Positions 1 to 8,816 of a DNA stretch of 64,000 nt are shown here, piece after piece. Every line of letters starts with the position of its first letter. Positions within the stretch are counted from its first letter, which is position 1. The notes below the pieces were generated by a model. The model ran no database searches. It was not told the DNA's origin and worked only from the letters and a program-made list of their open reading frames with translations. The stretch lies in assembly GCF_003003285.1 (NCBI RefSeq), contig NZ_PVTP01000006.1, forward strand, positions 62,001-126,000, written 5' to 3'. The stretch comes from Yoonia maritima (GTDB lineage: Bacteria > Pseudomonadota > Alphaproteobacteria > Rhodobacterales > Rhodobacteraceae). The translations under genes and the position numbers were made by a program.

Positions 1-1100
1 CCAGAAATCGTGATCACCAACGCAGTCATTGTACAGATAACGACCGTATCAATGAACGGCTCTAGCAGTGAAACGACCCCTTCGGTAATCGGTTCTTTGG
101 TCCGCACAGCAGAGTGGGCAATCGCCGCAGAACCGACACCCGCCTCATTCGAGAACGCAGCACGTTTGAAGCCTTGGATCAACGCCCCGACAAAGCCGCC
201 AGCAACACCAAGCCCGGTAAACGCACCAGCCCAGATTTGGCCGAACGCCCAACCGATTTGATCATAGTTCACTAGCAAAATAATCAGAGCACAAACGACG
301 TACATAATGCCCATGAATGGGACCACTTTTTCAGTCACGTTCGCGATGGATTTGATCCCACCTACGATGACCGCAAAGACGACGATGGCAAAGATTACGC
401 CGGTAATCAGCCCAGAAAAATCACCGACAATTCCCTCAATTTGGGCATGAGCCTGGTTGGCTTGGAACATGTTTCCGCCACCCAATGCTCCGCCAATAGT
501 AAAGATGGAGAAGACAACAGCAAGCACCTTGCCCCCCGGCAAGCCACGTTCTTTGAAGCCTTTGGTCATGTAGTACATTGGACCACCCGAGACCGAACCA
601 TCTGCATATTCGTTGCGATACTTCACCCCTAAGGTACATTCGGTAAACTTGGATGCCATTCCCAAAAGCCCCGCAAGGATCATCCAAAATGTCGCCCCCG
701 GCCCGCCGATACCAACAGCAACAGCAACACCAGCAATATTACCCAACCCCACAGTCCCAGAAAGCGCAGTGGTCAGCGCCTGAAAGTGGCTAACTTCACC
801 AGCATCGTCGGGGTCAGAGTAATCACCTTTTACTAACGAAATCGCATGCCCAAAGGCACGCACTTGGATTACTCCGAAGTAAACTGTAAAAATCGTGGCG
901 GCGATCACCAGCCACATAACAATCCAAGGAAAGTCCACTCCACCAACTTGGAAAGGCAGAGGGCGAAAAATGAACCCAACGAATGGCCCGGTCCAGTCAG
1001 CAAATACTTGATTTACCTTATCTTCAAGCGACATCTCTTGCGCGGCAGCTGCCGCAGGAGACAGCGCTGCAAACATGGCCGCTGTTAATAGCTTTTTCAT
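1..1100 (-). CDS. sodium:alanine symporter (AGCS family), 3' end outside window
   Basis: This is a cation-coupled amino-acid carrier of the AGCS family in the inner membrane, importing alanine or glycine with sodium. About 366 residues are visible and the frame is still open at the window edge, so the C-terminus is missing. The protein starts with a signal-like segment (MKKLLTAAMFAALSP) and an amphipathic stretch, followed by many hydrophobic segments. Family-typical stretches are visible, including TALSGTVGLGNIAGVA and SGGPMYYMTKGF. The ATG at 1100 is preceded by a purine-rich GGGGACGGAAAT. The stress-protein gene ends 12 bp upstream on the same strand, so the two are probably cotranscribed. 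The substrate (alanine versus glycine) is inferred from the family only. Confidence 0.9.
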   Translation of the reverse strand, partial: MKKLLTAAMFAALSPAAAAAQEMSLEDKVNQVFADWTGPFVGFIFRPLPFQVGGVDFPWIVMWLVIAATIFTVYFGVIQVRAFGHAISLVKGDYSDPDDAGEVSHFQALTTALSGTVGLGNIAGVAVAVGIGGPGATFWMILAGLLGMASKFTECTLGVKYRNEYADGSVSGGPMYYMTKGFKERGLPGGKVLAVVFSIFTIGGALGGGNMFQANQAHAQIEGIVGDFSGLITGVIFAIVVFAVIVGGIKSIANVTEKVVPFMGIMYVVCALIILLVNYDQIGWAFGQIWAGAFTGLGVAGGFVGALIQGFKRAAFSNEAGVGSAAIAHSAVRTKEPITEGVVSLLEPFIDTVVICTMTALVITIS

Positions 1101-1112
1101 ATTTCCGTCCCC

Positions 1113-1553
1113 TTATGGAATGATCGTCACAGGCACCGAAGCCGAAGCCACAAGTCGCCCTGTTACACCGCCAAACACGCGTTCTCTCAAACCGCGCACA
1201 CCGACGCGCCCAACAATTATCTGGGCTGCCTCGTGTTTTTTGGCTAAGCCATCCAATATTTCGGCAACGTCGCCATGCTTAACGACGCCAATCACGTTCA
1301 CTCCGTCTTTCGAGGTCTCTGCGACAGCAGGGTCCAGAACGCGCGAATGCGCCATGCTGATCTCTTCTTCGCGGCGTTTGTGCCGCATTTCGTTTTCTTC
1401 TGGTGTTTGAAAGCTAAACGGCGACCATTCGATCACGTAGCAAAGCACAATCGTGCAATCGCCCACCGCTTTGGCGCGGTCTTTGGCAAACGCAAGCGCT
1501 CGCTCTCCCGCATCAGAGCCGTCAATCCCGACGACAAATACTGTTTCAGTCAT
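1113..1553 (-). CDS. universal stress protein (UspA family)
   Basis: A 146-residue single-domain UspA-fold cytoplasmic protein. The N-terminus has the beta-strand and Asp of the family (VFVVGIDGSD). The C-terminal nucleotide loop reads GRVG at residues 115-118, then nine residues, then GG at 128-129, close to the G-x2-G-x9-G-[S/T] motif of ATP-binding members; the last Ser/Thr is replaced by Gly, so ATP binding is likely but not assured. It lies directly upstream of the AGCS transporter gene with a 12-bp gap. Pairing of a Usp gene with a transporter gene is common and suggests joint expression, not a known mechanism. Confidence 0.9.
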   Translation of the reverse strand: MTETVFVVGIDGSDAGERALAFAKDRAKAVGDCTIVLCYVIEWSPFSFQTPEENEMRHKRREEEISMAHSRVLDPAVAETSKDGVNVIGVVKHGDVAEILDGLAKKHEAAQIIVGRVGVRGLRERVFGGVTGRLVASASVPVTIIP

Positions 1554-1905
1554 TGCAAATCCCTGTTTTAAGTTGGCTGTTAAAATGCCCCGACCGATAA
1601 ATTAACCAGCGGGAAGGTTCAGCTTCTGTCGGCTGATGCCATCAATGATACGCCAACAACACTCTGCAACATAAAAAAATTGCAAAACGAACAAATTACA
1701 GTACAGACTGCGTAATTGCAAAACTCATTAAGGATAATAGACCTCATAAACACGCCAATTAAGCACATTAGACCAATCACCACAAAGACGACTCAGTCAC
1801 CAATCCGCCGTAAAATCAGGCATTTCTTCCAAAAATCATCCCTATTCAATCGACACCTGTAAGCGCTACCATCGCATACTCCCCGGACTTGTATAGGAAT
1901 TTACG
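1554..1905. other. AT-rich intergenic region with a 10-bp direct repeat
   Basis: No convincing gene is present in these 352 bases. The region separates the leftward usp-transporter pair from the rightward KAP pseudogene, so it should hold at least one promoter. The decamer ATTGCAAAAC occurs twice in the same orientation, at 1679-1688 and 1715-1724, inside the most AT-rich part. That could be a regulatory site for the usp operon, but I cannot name the protein. Confidence 0.4.
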
Positions 1906-3230
1906 TTGATACTCACTCTCCCCGAACCCGATATCACGCTGTATGAAGATGGGCTGGCAAAGCACGATAAACTCAACCGCAAACCTATGGCGGACAAACT
2001 CTCTAATTTGGTCGAACGCATCGACGACCCGCTTGTCATCGCGCTTGATGGCGGCTGGGGCAGCGGCAAGTCGGTCTTTTTGAAATGCTGGGTCGGTGAA
2101 CACCTTAAGACCCATCCAGATAAGGCCACGACGCTCTATTTTGATGCGTTTGCACATGACTATCTAGAAGACCCGCTGATCGCGCTGACTGGGGCGCTGG
2201 CTGAACGGCTAGAGAAATCGGATCAAAAGCCCGCTGCATTAAAGGCACTCAAAAACGCCGCCTACCGCCTCATGCCAATGGCCGCCCGCATCGGGCTCGC
2301 GCAGCGACAGCGGGCGGTACCGAGATTGCAGGCGCTGTAGGCGATGCACTGATCAACCAATCCGCAGAGAACGTCGAAAAAGCCGCCGAAGCCTATTGGA
2401 AACGCGAAGACGGACGCCGCGGCGCGATGGATCAATTCCGTGCAGCACTCACTAGCCTGACCGAACCCAATGCAGACGGTACCCCGCAAAAGAAACTGGT
2501 CATCGTCATCGACGAACTTGACCGCTGCCGCCCGGACTATGCGCTGCAACTGCTCGAAGTCATCAAACACTTCTTCGCCACCCCTGGCATCCACTTTGTG
2601 CTGGGCACGAACATGCAAGAACTGGCAAACAGCGTGCGGGCACGTTACGGGGCAGGAATAGATGCGGACAGGTATCTGCATAAATTTGTGCAGATTACTA
2701 TGCCGATGAAACAATCAAACAACAAGCCCAGCAATAGCCAGCAATAGCGATGCAGTGAGCTACTTCGCTTCAATTACCGAGAAGCTGGAAATCGATGGCA
2801 ACACCTGGAGTTTTTCAATCAGTACCTGCAAATGATTAACAGCAATGTCCACTTCACGCTCAGAGATGTGGAGCATTTAGCAACGCTTATTGCCGTAACC
2901 CCAACCGACTTGCGCCGAGGAGACGACGAATATTACATCTTTGCTGGGTTACTGATTATGAAGGTTGCAAAGCCAGAATGGATCGATAAAGCGCGAATGA
3001 AAGAACTGCCCTACGCAGCAGTTCTGCAACTCTTCGATAGCTTTGCAGATGGTGAAATCGGTCAGAGGGCCTATTGGTGCTGGAAGCTTTGCTTGGATAA
3101 AGCCCATTTAACCAACGAAGACAGAGTCGCAGAAGACATCGTTGGGCCATACTTCTTTCACGAAGGAAGCTCTTCAATTGTCTCTAACATCATCGCCCAA
3201 TCTCTCGACGCTTTTGAGCTCCCGCGCTAA
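1906..3230 (+). pseudogene. KAP family P-loop NTPase, frameshifted pseudogene
   Basis: KAP NTPases are membrane-associated P-loop ATPases. Three consecutive segments belong to one former protein. The first (from a TTG at 1906) holds the Walker A motif GGWGSGKS. The second holds the Walker B region LVIVIDELDRCRPDY. The third (2832-3230) is a C-terminal domain. The frame changes near 2300, consistent with a one-base loss. It is broken again by a perfect 10-bp tandem duplication, CAGCAATAGC at 2729-2738 and 2739-2748, which introduces a stop. A missing T in the run near 2812-2816 then restores the original frame. Removing one decamer and adding one T gives a continuous frame from 2427 to 3230. 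At least three lesions make this a decaying gene, unless sequencing errors are responsible. No partner gene of a defence island is adjacent. Confidence 0.8.
2729..2748 (+). repeat. 10-bp tandem duplication inside KAP pseudogene
   Basis: CAGCAATAGC is repeated head-to-tail exactly once. It shifts the reading frame by +1 and brings a TAG into frame. It looks like a slippage event and is one of the lesions that inactivate the KAP gene. Confidence 0.85.
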
Positions 3231-3301
3231 CCGCTCCCCTTGCCTACGCCGCGCTCTCCTTTTAAGTGGGGAACAAGCTTTATGATAAGGAACCGCCCAA
3301 C

Positions 3302-4957
3302 ATGGCCAGCAATCAATTCGTCTATTTCATGGACGGCGTGTCCAAAACCTATCCCGGTGGGAAAAAGGTATTCGAAAACATCCGCCTGAACTTCCTCCCC
3401 GGTGTGAAAATCGGTGTGGTCGGTGTGAACGGCACCGGCAAATCGACCTTGATGCGGATCATGGCCGGACAGGACAAAGATTTCGCGGGCGAAGCATGGG
3501 CTGCCGAAGGTGCGCGCGTGGGCTACCTGCCACAGGAACCCGAACTCGACCCGAACCTGACCGTGCGTGAAAACGTCATGCTGGGCGTGGCCGACAAAAA
3601 AGCGATCCTTGATCGCTATAACGAAGTCGCCATGAACTATTCCGAAGAAACCGCCGATGAAATGGCGCAGCTTCAGGACCAGATCGACGCGCAAAACCTG
3701 TGGGACCTCGACGCACAGATCGACATCAGCATGGAGGCCCTGCGCTGCCCCCCTGACGATGCAAACGTCACAACCCTGTCTGGTGGTGAAAAACGCCGTG
3801 TCGCGCTGTGTCAGCTTCTGCTTGATGCGCCTGACATGCTGTTGCTCGATGAGCCGACCAACCACCTAGACGCCGAAACCATCGCTTGGCTGCAACAGCA
3901 CCTGATCGACTACAAAGGCACGATCCTGATCGTCACCCACGACCGCTACTTCCTTGATGCGATCACGGGCTGGATTTTGGAACTGGACCGCGGCTCAGGC
4001 ATCCCACACGAAGGCAACTATTCCAGCTGGCTCGAAGCCAAAGCAAAGCGTCTGGAACGCGAAGCCAAAGACGACAAATCCAAGCAACGCACACTTCAGC
4101 GCGAATTGGACTGGATGCGTCAGGGCGCCAAAGCCCGCCAAGCCAAATCCAAGGCCCGGATCAGCGCTTATAACGAAATGGCAAACCAGTCTGAAAAAGA
4201 AAAAATGGGCCGCGCCCAGATCATTATCCCCAACGGGCCACGCCTCGGGAACAAAGTGATCGAGGTCGAAGACCTTAAAAAGGCGATGGGTGACAAACTG
4301 CTCGTCGAGGGGCTGTCGTTTGACCTGCCGCCCGGCGGCATCGTCGGCGTCATCGGCCCCAACGGTGCAGGTAAATCCACATTGTTCGGCATGCTGACAG
4401 GTCAGATCGAACCTGATGAAGGTACCGTCGAATTCGGTGAAACCGTGAAACTGTCCTATGTGGACCAGTCACGCGATGCGCTATCCGAAGGCACCACGGT
4501 CTGGGAAGAAATCAGCGGCGGCGCGGAAATCATCGAACTTGGCGATGCGTCTATGAACTCGCGCGCATACTGCTCAGCGTTCAACTTCAAAGGCGGCGAT
4601 CAGCAGAAAAAAGTCGGACTGCTATCAGGCGGTGAACGCAACCGCGTGCACATGGCAAAACTGCTGAAATCCGGCGGCAACGTCCTGCTTCTCGATGAAC
4701 CTACCAACGACCTCGACGTCGAAACACTGCGCGCATTGGAAGACGCATTGGTCGATTTCGCAGGCTGCGCCGTAGTCATCTCGCACGACCGCTTCTTCCT
4801 CGACCGTATCTGCACACACATGCTCGCATTCGAAGGCGACGCCCACGTCGAATGGTTCCAAGGCGGATTTACCGACTACGAAGAAGACAAGAAAGCACGG
4901 CTAGGAGCAGACGCGCTGGAACCAAAGCGGATGAAGCATAAGAAATTTGTGCGCTGA
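3302..4957 (+). CDS. ettA: energy-dependent translational throttle protein EttA (ABC-F)
   Basis: A 551-residue ABC-F ATPase that in E. coli binds the ribosomal E site and gates the first elongation step according to ATP/ADP state. Two ABC domains are clear: Walker A GVNGTGKS at residues 41-48 with signature LSGGEKRR, and a second Walker A GPNGAGKS with signature LSGGERNR. They are joined by a charged linker (the P-site tRNA-interaction motif region of the family). There are no membrane segments. I chose the ATG at 3302, which has AAGGA upstream and gives the N-terminus MASNQFVYFMDG typical of EttA and a length close to E. coli EttA (555). An upstream in-frame start at 3266 would add a non-conserved tail. 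A terminator follows at 5027. Confidence 0.95.
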   Translation: MASNQFVYFMDGVSKTYPGGKKVFENIRLNFLPGVKIGVVGVNGTGKSTLMRIMAGQDKDFAGEAWAAEGARVGYLPQEPELDPNLTVRENVMLGVADKKAILDRYNEVAMNYSEETADEMAQLQDQIDAQNLWDLDAQIDISMEALRCPPDDANVTTLSGGEKRRVALCQLLLDAPDMLLLDEPTNHLDAETIAWLQQHLIDYKGTILIVTHDRYFLDAITGWILELDRGSGIPHEGNYSSWLEAKAKRLEREAKDDKSKQRTLQRELDWMRQGAKARQAKSKARISAYNEMANQSEKEKMGRAQIIIPNGPRLGNKVIEVEDLKKAMGDKLLVEGLSFDLPPGGIVGVIGPNGAGKSTLFGMLTGQIEPDEGTVEFGETVKLSYVDQSRDALSEGTTVWEEISGGAEIIELGDASMNSRAYCSAFNFKGGDQQKKVGLLSGGERNRVHMAKLLKSGGNVLLLDEPTNDLDVETLRALEDALVDFAGCAVVISHDRFFLDRICTHMLAFEGDAHVEWFQGGFTDYEEDKKARLGADALEPKRMKHKKFVR

Positions 4958-5026
4958 TCAAATCGCAATCAACGGGTGCGCGAAAGCGACTGCGAAGCAA
5001 TTGTGGGCGCACAGCGTGAGATAGTG

Positions 5027-5051
5027 AGGGCGGCTTTCGGGCCGCCCTTTA
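5027..5051 (+). terminator. rho-independent terminator after ettA
   Basis: Stem AGGGCGGC (5027-5034) pairs with GCCGCCCT (5041-5048) around a six-base loop and is followed by a short T run. It lies 70 bp after the ettA stop codon. Confidence 0.7.
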
Positions 5052-5194
5052 CCTATTGGATCAGTGCCTTACACGGCTCACCTTGCGACACTCAAAGCAG
5101 GTAAGTTTCTTGATACCATCGATGCAGAGAGCGGTTTGCGGAATACCCCCAATCCTCCCAGTATCCTGAGCGGCCGTCCATGAACCGCGCGCCA

Positions 5195-5854
5195 CTATGG
5201 ATGTTCGATTTCGATCAAGGTCTCAACGGTGACCCGTCTTGGAAAGCGGGGCATTGCGTTCACACTGCGGCTGCCGACATACCACCCCAAATCCGGATCG
5301 AAAAATTGCACGACCGCAGTGTCATTGTCCGCATCTGAGGGGCGGGTGATAGAAAACGCCCATAAGCGGCTGTCACCGTTTTCATCGGCCTCACAGCAGG
5401 CCATGCGCAGATTGATCTCAAAACCATACTCCGGGTCGACCCAAGCAATCGTTTTCCCATCCTCTAGGGGATAAAAGGCAGGTTGGTCGTCAGCGATCAC
5501 ATCGGCGAGATATGTAACATCTTGCGGTGGAATAGTGTCATCTGAGGGAGAACCATTTTCTTGGGACCCGACATATTTCACAGCGGCACCATCGCTTACG
5601 AAATTATTGCAAGCCGGCCTGCCTTCCCGGCATCGTTGGTGCAAGATAACACCGTTTTCCACCATAAGAATTTCAGTACTCTCCCGCCAAGAGTTGACCA
5701 TGTGATCGCCGTCTGCGTCGCCTATCGTTTCGGTCATGTCATAGGTGAACACCGTTCCCGGCGCAGGGTAGATCGCATCTTGCGCGACTGCAGCTGTTGA
5801 AACCATCCACGGCGCGACGGCACAAACCCCAATAAGCTTCGTTTTAGATAGCAT
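5195..5854 (-). CDS. exported protein of unknown function
   Basis: I do not recognise a named family. The 219-residue product starts with a clear Sec signal peptide (MLSKTKLIGVCAVAPWM, then STAAVAQ, with likely cleavage after residue 24), so it should be periplasmic. The mature part is acidic with Cys in HQRCREGRPACNN and RMACCEADE that could form disulfides, and it has no further membrane segment. The ATG at 5854 is preferred over one 51 bp upstream because it puts the signal peptide at the extreme N-terminus and has AAGAGA upstream. It stands alone between ettA and a repeat-rich intergenic region. Confidence 0.7.
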   Translation of the reverse strand: MLSKTKLIGVCAVAPWMVSTAAVAQDAIYPAPGTVFTYDMTETIGDADGDHMVNSWRESTEILMVENGVILHQRCREGRPACNNFVSDGAAVKYVGSQENGSPSDDTIPPQDVTYLADVIADDQPAFYPLEDGKTIAWVDPEYGFEINLRMACCEADENGDSRLWAFSITRPSDADNDTAVVQFFDPDLGWYVGSRSVNAMPRFPRRVTVETLIEIEHP

Positions 5855-6220
5855 GATAAATTCTCTTAACCTTAATTGCGGAGCAAGCACTTTCGCTTGG
5901 TTCAATTTCCCTAGATCCGCCCAGCGTTGGCTAAGTCGCTATAGGCATCAATTTTTTCCTGTTTCACATCATCTGAAAGCGGTGACAACCAGCTACGAAA
6001 GTTTCTCAGCTGAAGACCGACCAATGCCGTCGACGCAATCGACATGTTCACACATAATTCCCGTTGACGTCCACGTCGCATGATTCCATGGGGGGGGGGG
6101 TTTCCCCGGGGGGGGGGGAAGCCCCCCCCGGGGGGGGGGGGGGTGAGGGTAGGAAAATATCCGATGGACCTTTTTTGACCGAAAACGGGCGAAGCCCCGG
6201 ACCGGGGGCTGCCCGACTAA
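5855..6220. other. intergenic region with extreme G/C homopolymer tracts
   Basis: No gene is supported in these 366 bases. The part next to 5855 should hold the promoter of the exported-protein gene. The middle contains the homopolymer patch listed separately. The right end holds GC-rich inverted sequence (6190-6230) that could terminate the leftward gene ending at 6221. Confidence 0.5.
6090..6143. repeat. G/C homopolymer patch
   Basis: Eleven G (6090-6100), then TTTCCCC, eleven G (6108-6118), AAG, eight C (6122-6129) and fourteen G (6130-6143). Nothing else in the window looks like this. Such tracts could form G-quadruplexes or hairpins, but they are also typical of a mis-assembled or low-quality join. 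Confidence 0.8.
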
Positions 6221-6229
6221 TCAGTCGGG
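6211..6229 (-). terminator. hairpin overlapping the stop of the BrnA-like gene
   Basis: GCCCGAC (6211-6217) and GTCGGGC (6223-6229) form a perfect 7-bp stem with a five-base loop that includes the stop codon. A second GC-rich inverted stretch follows on the minus strand. No clear T run follows, so its role as a terminator is tentative. Confidence 0.4.
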
Positions 6230-6634
6230 CAAGACATCTTGCTTCACATCCGCCCCAAAACTCTTAGGCGGCTCACCCCGCGCGGCGGCCTCTCGGTCTA
6301 ATCGGTTCAATATCTTCATCTGCGCATAGATCGCTTCTTCCATCCGCAGCGCCTCTCCGATTTTCATATTGGCCCATAGTCCAAGTATCCGGCTGATCCG
6401 CGCCTGATACCCCGGCCCCATCGCCCGGTAAAATTTCGCGACGCTCTCATCCAACCGCAGCGTGATCTTCACCTTGGGTTCTTCGACATCCAGATCATGC
6501 TCCAGCGTGTGCCACGCCAGCGGCACCTTATCGCGCAGTTCCAGCGACAGGTCGGTCGCATCAACATTTTCTTCGTACAGGTATCGCATCATCTTTTGAC
6601 GTGCGATCCGCTCTGCTTTGGTCATCCGCGGCAT
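6221..6634 (-). CDS. BrnA-like antitoxin family protein
   Basis: A 137-residue protein whose middle (KVKITLRLDESVAKFYRAMG followed by PGYQARISRIL) matches the ribbon-helix-helix-like segment of BrnA antitoxins, which repress their own operon and neutralise BrnT RNase toxins. The N-terminus is basic (MPRMTKAERIARQKMMRYL) and longer than in classical BrnA. No BrnT-like gene flanks it on either side, so it is an orphan and may act only as a DNA-binding regulator. The assignment rests on the motif alone. Confidence 0.6.
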   Translation of the reverse strand: MPRMTKAERIARQKMMRYLYEENVDATDLSLELRDKVPLAWHTLEHDLDVEEPKVKITLRLDESVAKFYRAMGPGYQARISRILGLWANMKIGEALRMEEAIYAQMKILNRLDREAAARGEPPKSFGADVKQDVLPD

Positions 6635-6908
6635 GAATTTCTCCTTTCAGGTGAATATCATATACGCGCATTTAGAATCACCAAAACAACCGTGCGTTGG
6701 GGTCCGACGTGATGCCGACGTCTATCCGATATAACACTGACACGTCGATTTTACTTGATTTATTGGTCATAAGGTACCACATGGGGTTGGCAGACGTTAT
6801 CCAACTCGACCACTGTTTTCCTATCCGGCTACAGTCTTTCGATCTTGCACTGACTAAGCCAAACTGTCGCAATTATGCGGATGGTACTGATAAATAAAGG
6901 AAAACACG

Positions 6909-7115
6909 ATGGCTACTGGCACCGTGAAATGGTTCAACACAACTAAAGGCTTCGGCTTTATCGCTCCCGATGGTGGTTCTAAGGACGTATTCGTTCACAT
7001 CTCCGCTGTTGAGCGTTCTGGCCTAACTGGCCTGCGCGACGATCAGAAAGTTACTTTCGACATCGAAGCTGGCCGCGACGGCCGCGAATCTGCGATCAAC
7101 CTCGCACTCGCATAA
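6909..7115 (+). CDS. cold-shock protein, CspA family (copy 1)
   Basis: A 68-residue single cold-shock domain with both RNA-binding motifs, KGFGFI (RNP1) and DVFVHI (RNP2). It binds single-stranded RNA/DNA as an RNA chaperone in the cytoplasm. AAAGGA lies just upstream of the ATG. A second, nearly identical gene lies 239 bp downstream. The first third of the two genes is almost identical at DNA level, while the rest differs mainly at synonymous sites. The 270-bp leader before this gene may carry thermoregulatory structure, but I cannot define it. Confidence 0.95.
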   Translation: MATGTVKWFNTTKGFGFIAPDGGSKDVFVHISAVERSGLTGLRDDQKVTFDIEAGRDGRESAINLALA

Positions 7116-7130
7116 GCGTCTAATGAATTT

Positions 7131-7186
7131 TGTGGCGTGCGTTTTCACGCGCGCCACAATCCAAAGGCAATTTAACGCCTTTTTAC
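7131..7186 (+). terminator. two hairpins after cold-shock copy 1
   Basis: TGTGGCG (7131-7137) pairs with CGCCACA (7152-7158). Directly after it, AAAGGC (7163-7168) pairs with GCCTTT (7177-7182), ending in TTTT. The second is a standard rho-independent terminator, so the two cold-shock genes are probably separate transcripts. Confidence 0.65.
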
Positions 7187-7354
7187 ATACAATCCCTTAA
7201 AATTGTTGATTTTGTTGCACACTCTGCCATGGTTGATTCGCGACGTTAAATTATCGACCACTGTCTCCCTTTCGGCCCAGTCAATCGATCTAAGTTTGAC
7301 CGAGCCAACCCGCTGCAGTTCCGCGAGCGGATGATTTTGAAGGAAGACACTCAC

Positions 7355-7564
7355 ATGGCTTCAGGCACCGTGAAATGGTTCAACACAACTAAAGGCTTCG
7401 GCTTTATTGCCCCAGATGGTGGAACTAAGGACGTATTTGTCCATATTTCTGCTGTAGAACGCTCAGGTCTAACGGGTTTGCGCGATGATCAAAAAGTTAA
7501 CTTTGACATCGAAGCTGGTCGCGATGGTCGCGAAAGCGCCGTCAACCTGACACTCGCAGATTAA
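7355..7564 (+). CDS. cold-shock protein, CspA family (copy 2)
   Basis: A 69-residue cold-shock domain protein, differing from copy 1 by few residues (for example Ser for Thr at position 3, Thr for Ser in GGTKD, and an added C-terminal Asp). RNP1 KGFGFI and RNP2 DVFVHI are intact. The ATG at 7355 aligns with copy 1 and has AAGGAAG upstream; an ATG 24 bp earlier would add residues absent from the family. It is followed by a strong terminator at 7586. The 240-bp untranslated leader is long for so short a gene, as is usual for cold-shock genes. Confidence 0.95.
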   Translation: MASGTVKWFNTTKGFGFIAPDGGTKDVFVHISAVERSGLTGLRDDQKVNFDIEAGRDGRESAVNLTLAD

Positions 7565-7585
7565 TCGGCACACATAGAATAGCTT

Positions 7586-7611
7586 AGGGCGCCTCATTTA
7601 GGCGCCCTTTC
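7586..7611. terminator. bidirectional terminator between csp copy 2 and phnM
   Basis: AGGGCGCC (7586-7593) and GGCGCCCT (7601-7608) form a perfect 8-bp stem with a seven-base loop, followed by TT. It sits between two convergent genes. Confidence 0.75.
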
Positions 7612-7636
7612 TCGGTCGGACTTTGCTTCAATAACG

Positions 7637-8782
7637 TTAAGAGACCTGACTGCCTGCCGCCCACACAGACCGAACAAGCGGAAGATCATTAACTAAGCCA
7701 AAGCGTAACACATCCGCACGTTGTCCAATGCTCAGCACGCCCCTATCAGTCAGATGCACATGCTTGGAGGGCTGTGACGTAACGGTCGCCATGCCCCGCG
7801 ACCAGTTTCCCCACGCCTGTGAAAGCTGCACTGCTCCCAGCAACAATGCCGCCGGAACATAGTCGGACGACAATATATCTAGTCGATCCAACATAGCCAA
7901 TTCGTGAGCCGCAACATTACCGGAATGTGACCCGCCACGTACAAGGTTTGGCGCACCCATTATTGTTGCAATCCCTGACGCATGGCATGCATTGGCCGCC
8001 TCAACAGTTGTCGGAAACTCAGCCAATGTAATCCCGTGCGCATGGCTTGCAGCAACTTGGCTCGCGGTTGTGTCGTCATGGCTCGCCATGGTCGCACCAT
8101 ACCGATGCGCAGCCGCAACGGCCGCCGTTTCGTGCAACGTGCCGAGACGGGCCTGCAGGTTATATAGAAAATCTACGTAGGCCGGAAATGCGGCACGATC
8201 CATTCCGTGCTTTCCACAAACATAGTCTTCATACTTTTGAATATCGCTAAACTGACGCTGCCCCGGAGTATGATCCATCAACGATACGATTCCGATGCGG
8301 TCAGATTCATCAAACTCTGCGAGTTCATCCACAAGGGTTTCCGAACAAATCTCTGCGCGCAGATGAATATGGTGACTGATTTTAAGAGCGCCCGCATTGC
8401 GCATTTGCAAAATCTCATCCGCGACCTGACGCGCATATTTTCCATACCGTTTACCGTGGTCAGACGTGATCGACCCGACGCGGATCGCATCAAACACCGT
8501 TGTAATTCCCGTGCCAGCAAGCTCTCGGTCATGTGCAACGATTGCTGCACGGTGTGGCCAGTCGACTTTGGGGCGTGGGCTAATATGCCGTTCAAGATTG
8601 TCGGTGTGCAGTTCGATCATACCGGGACATACAAAGTCGCCACCACAATCAATGGCCCCTGTTGGTATACTTGTGCCTTGGGCGATATCAGTGATGATAC
8701 CCCCCTGCATTTTTAAACTGCCGGTGATCACCTCATCAGCAAGGATAAGCTGAGCATTGGCGAGTGTAATTTCTTGTGTCAT
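7637..8782 (-). CDS. phnM: alpha-D-ribose 1-methylphosphonate 5-triphosphate diphosphatase PhnM (canonical copy)
   Basis: An amidohydrolase-fold enzyme of the C-P lyase pathway that removes pyrophosphate from ribose 1-methylphosphonate 5-triphosphate. The 381-residue protein keeps the metal motif LHTDNLERH (His59, Asp61), SHDD and the stretch MGAPNLVRGGSHSGN that is nearly identical to E. coli PhnM. The ATG at 8782 starts the conserved MTQEITLANAQL. The divergent DUF1045 gene begins 34 bp away, so both promoters share a very short region. It is separated from the phnG-N operon by that gene. A second, more divergent phnM lies at 15366. Confidence 0.92.
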   Translation of the reverse strand: MTQEITLANAQLILADEVITGSLKMQGGIITDIAQGTSIPTGAIDCGGDFVCPGMIELHTDNLERHISPRPKVDWPHRAAIVAHDRELAGTGITTVFDAIRVGSITSDHGKRYGKYARQVADEILQMRNAGALKISHHIHLRAEICSETLVDELAEFDESDRIGIVSLMDHTPGQRQFSDIQKYEDYVCGKHGMDRAAFPAYVDFLYNLQARLGTLHETAAVAAAHRYGATMASHDDTTASQVAASHAHGITLAEFPTTVEAANACHASGIATIMGAPNLVRGGSHSGNVAAHELAMLDRLDILSSDYVPAALLLGAVQLSQAWGNWSRGMATVTSQPSKHVHLTDRGVLSIGQRADVLRFGLVNDLPLVRSVWAAGSQVS

Positions 8783-8816
8783 GGATTTGTCACGCAATCT
8801 TGGCAAAGAGTGTTTC

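Noticed and set aside
1906-3230. KAP NTPase as part of an active defence island
   Set aside because: The gene is frameshifted and no other defence gene is nearby; ettA follows directly.
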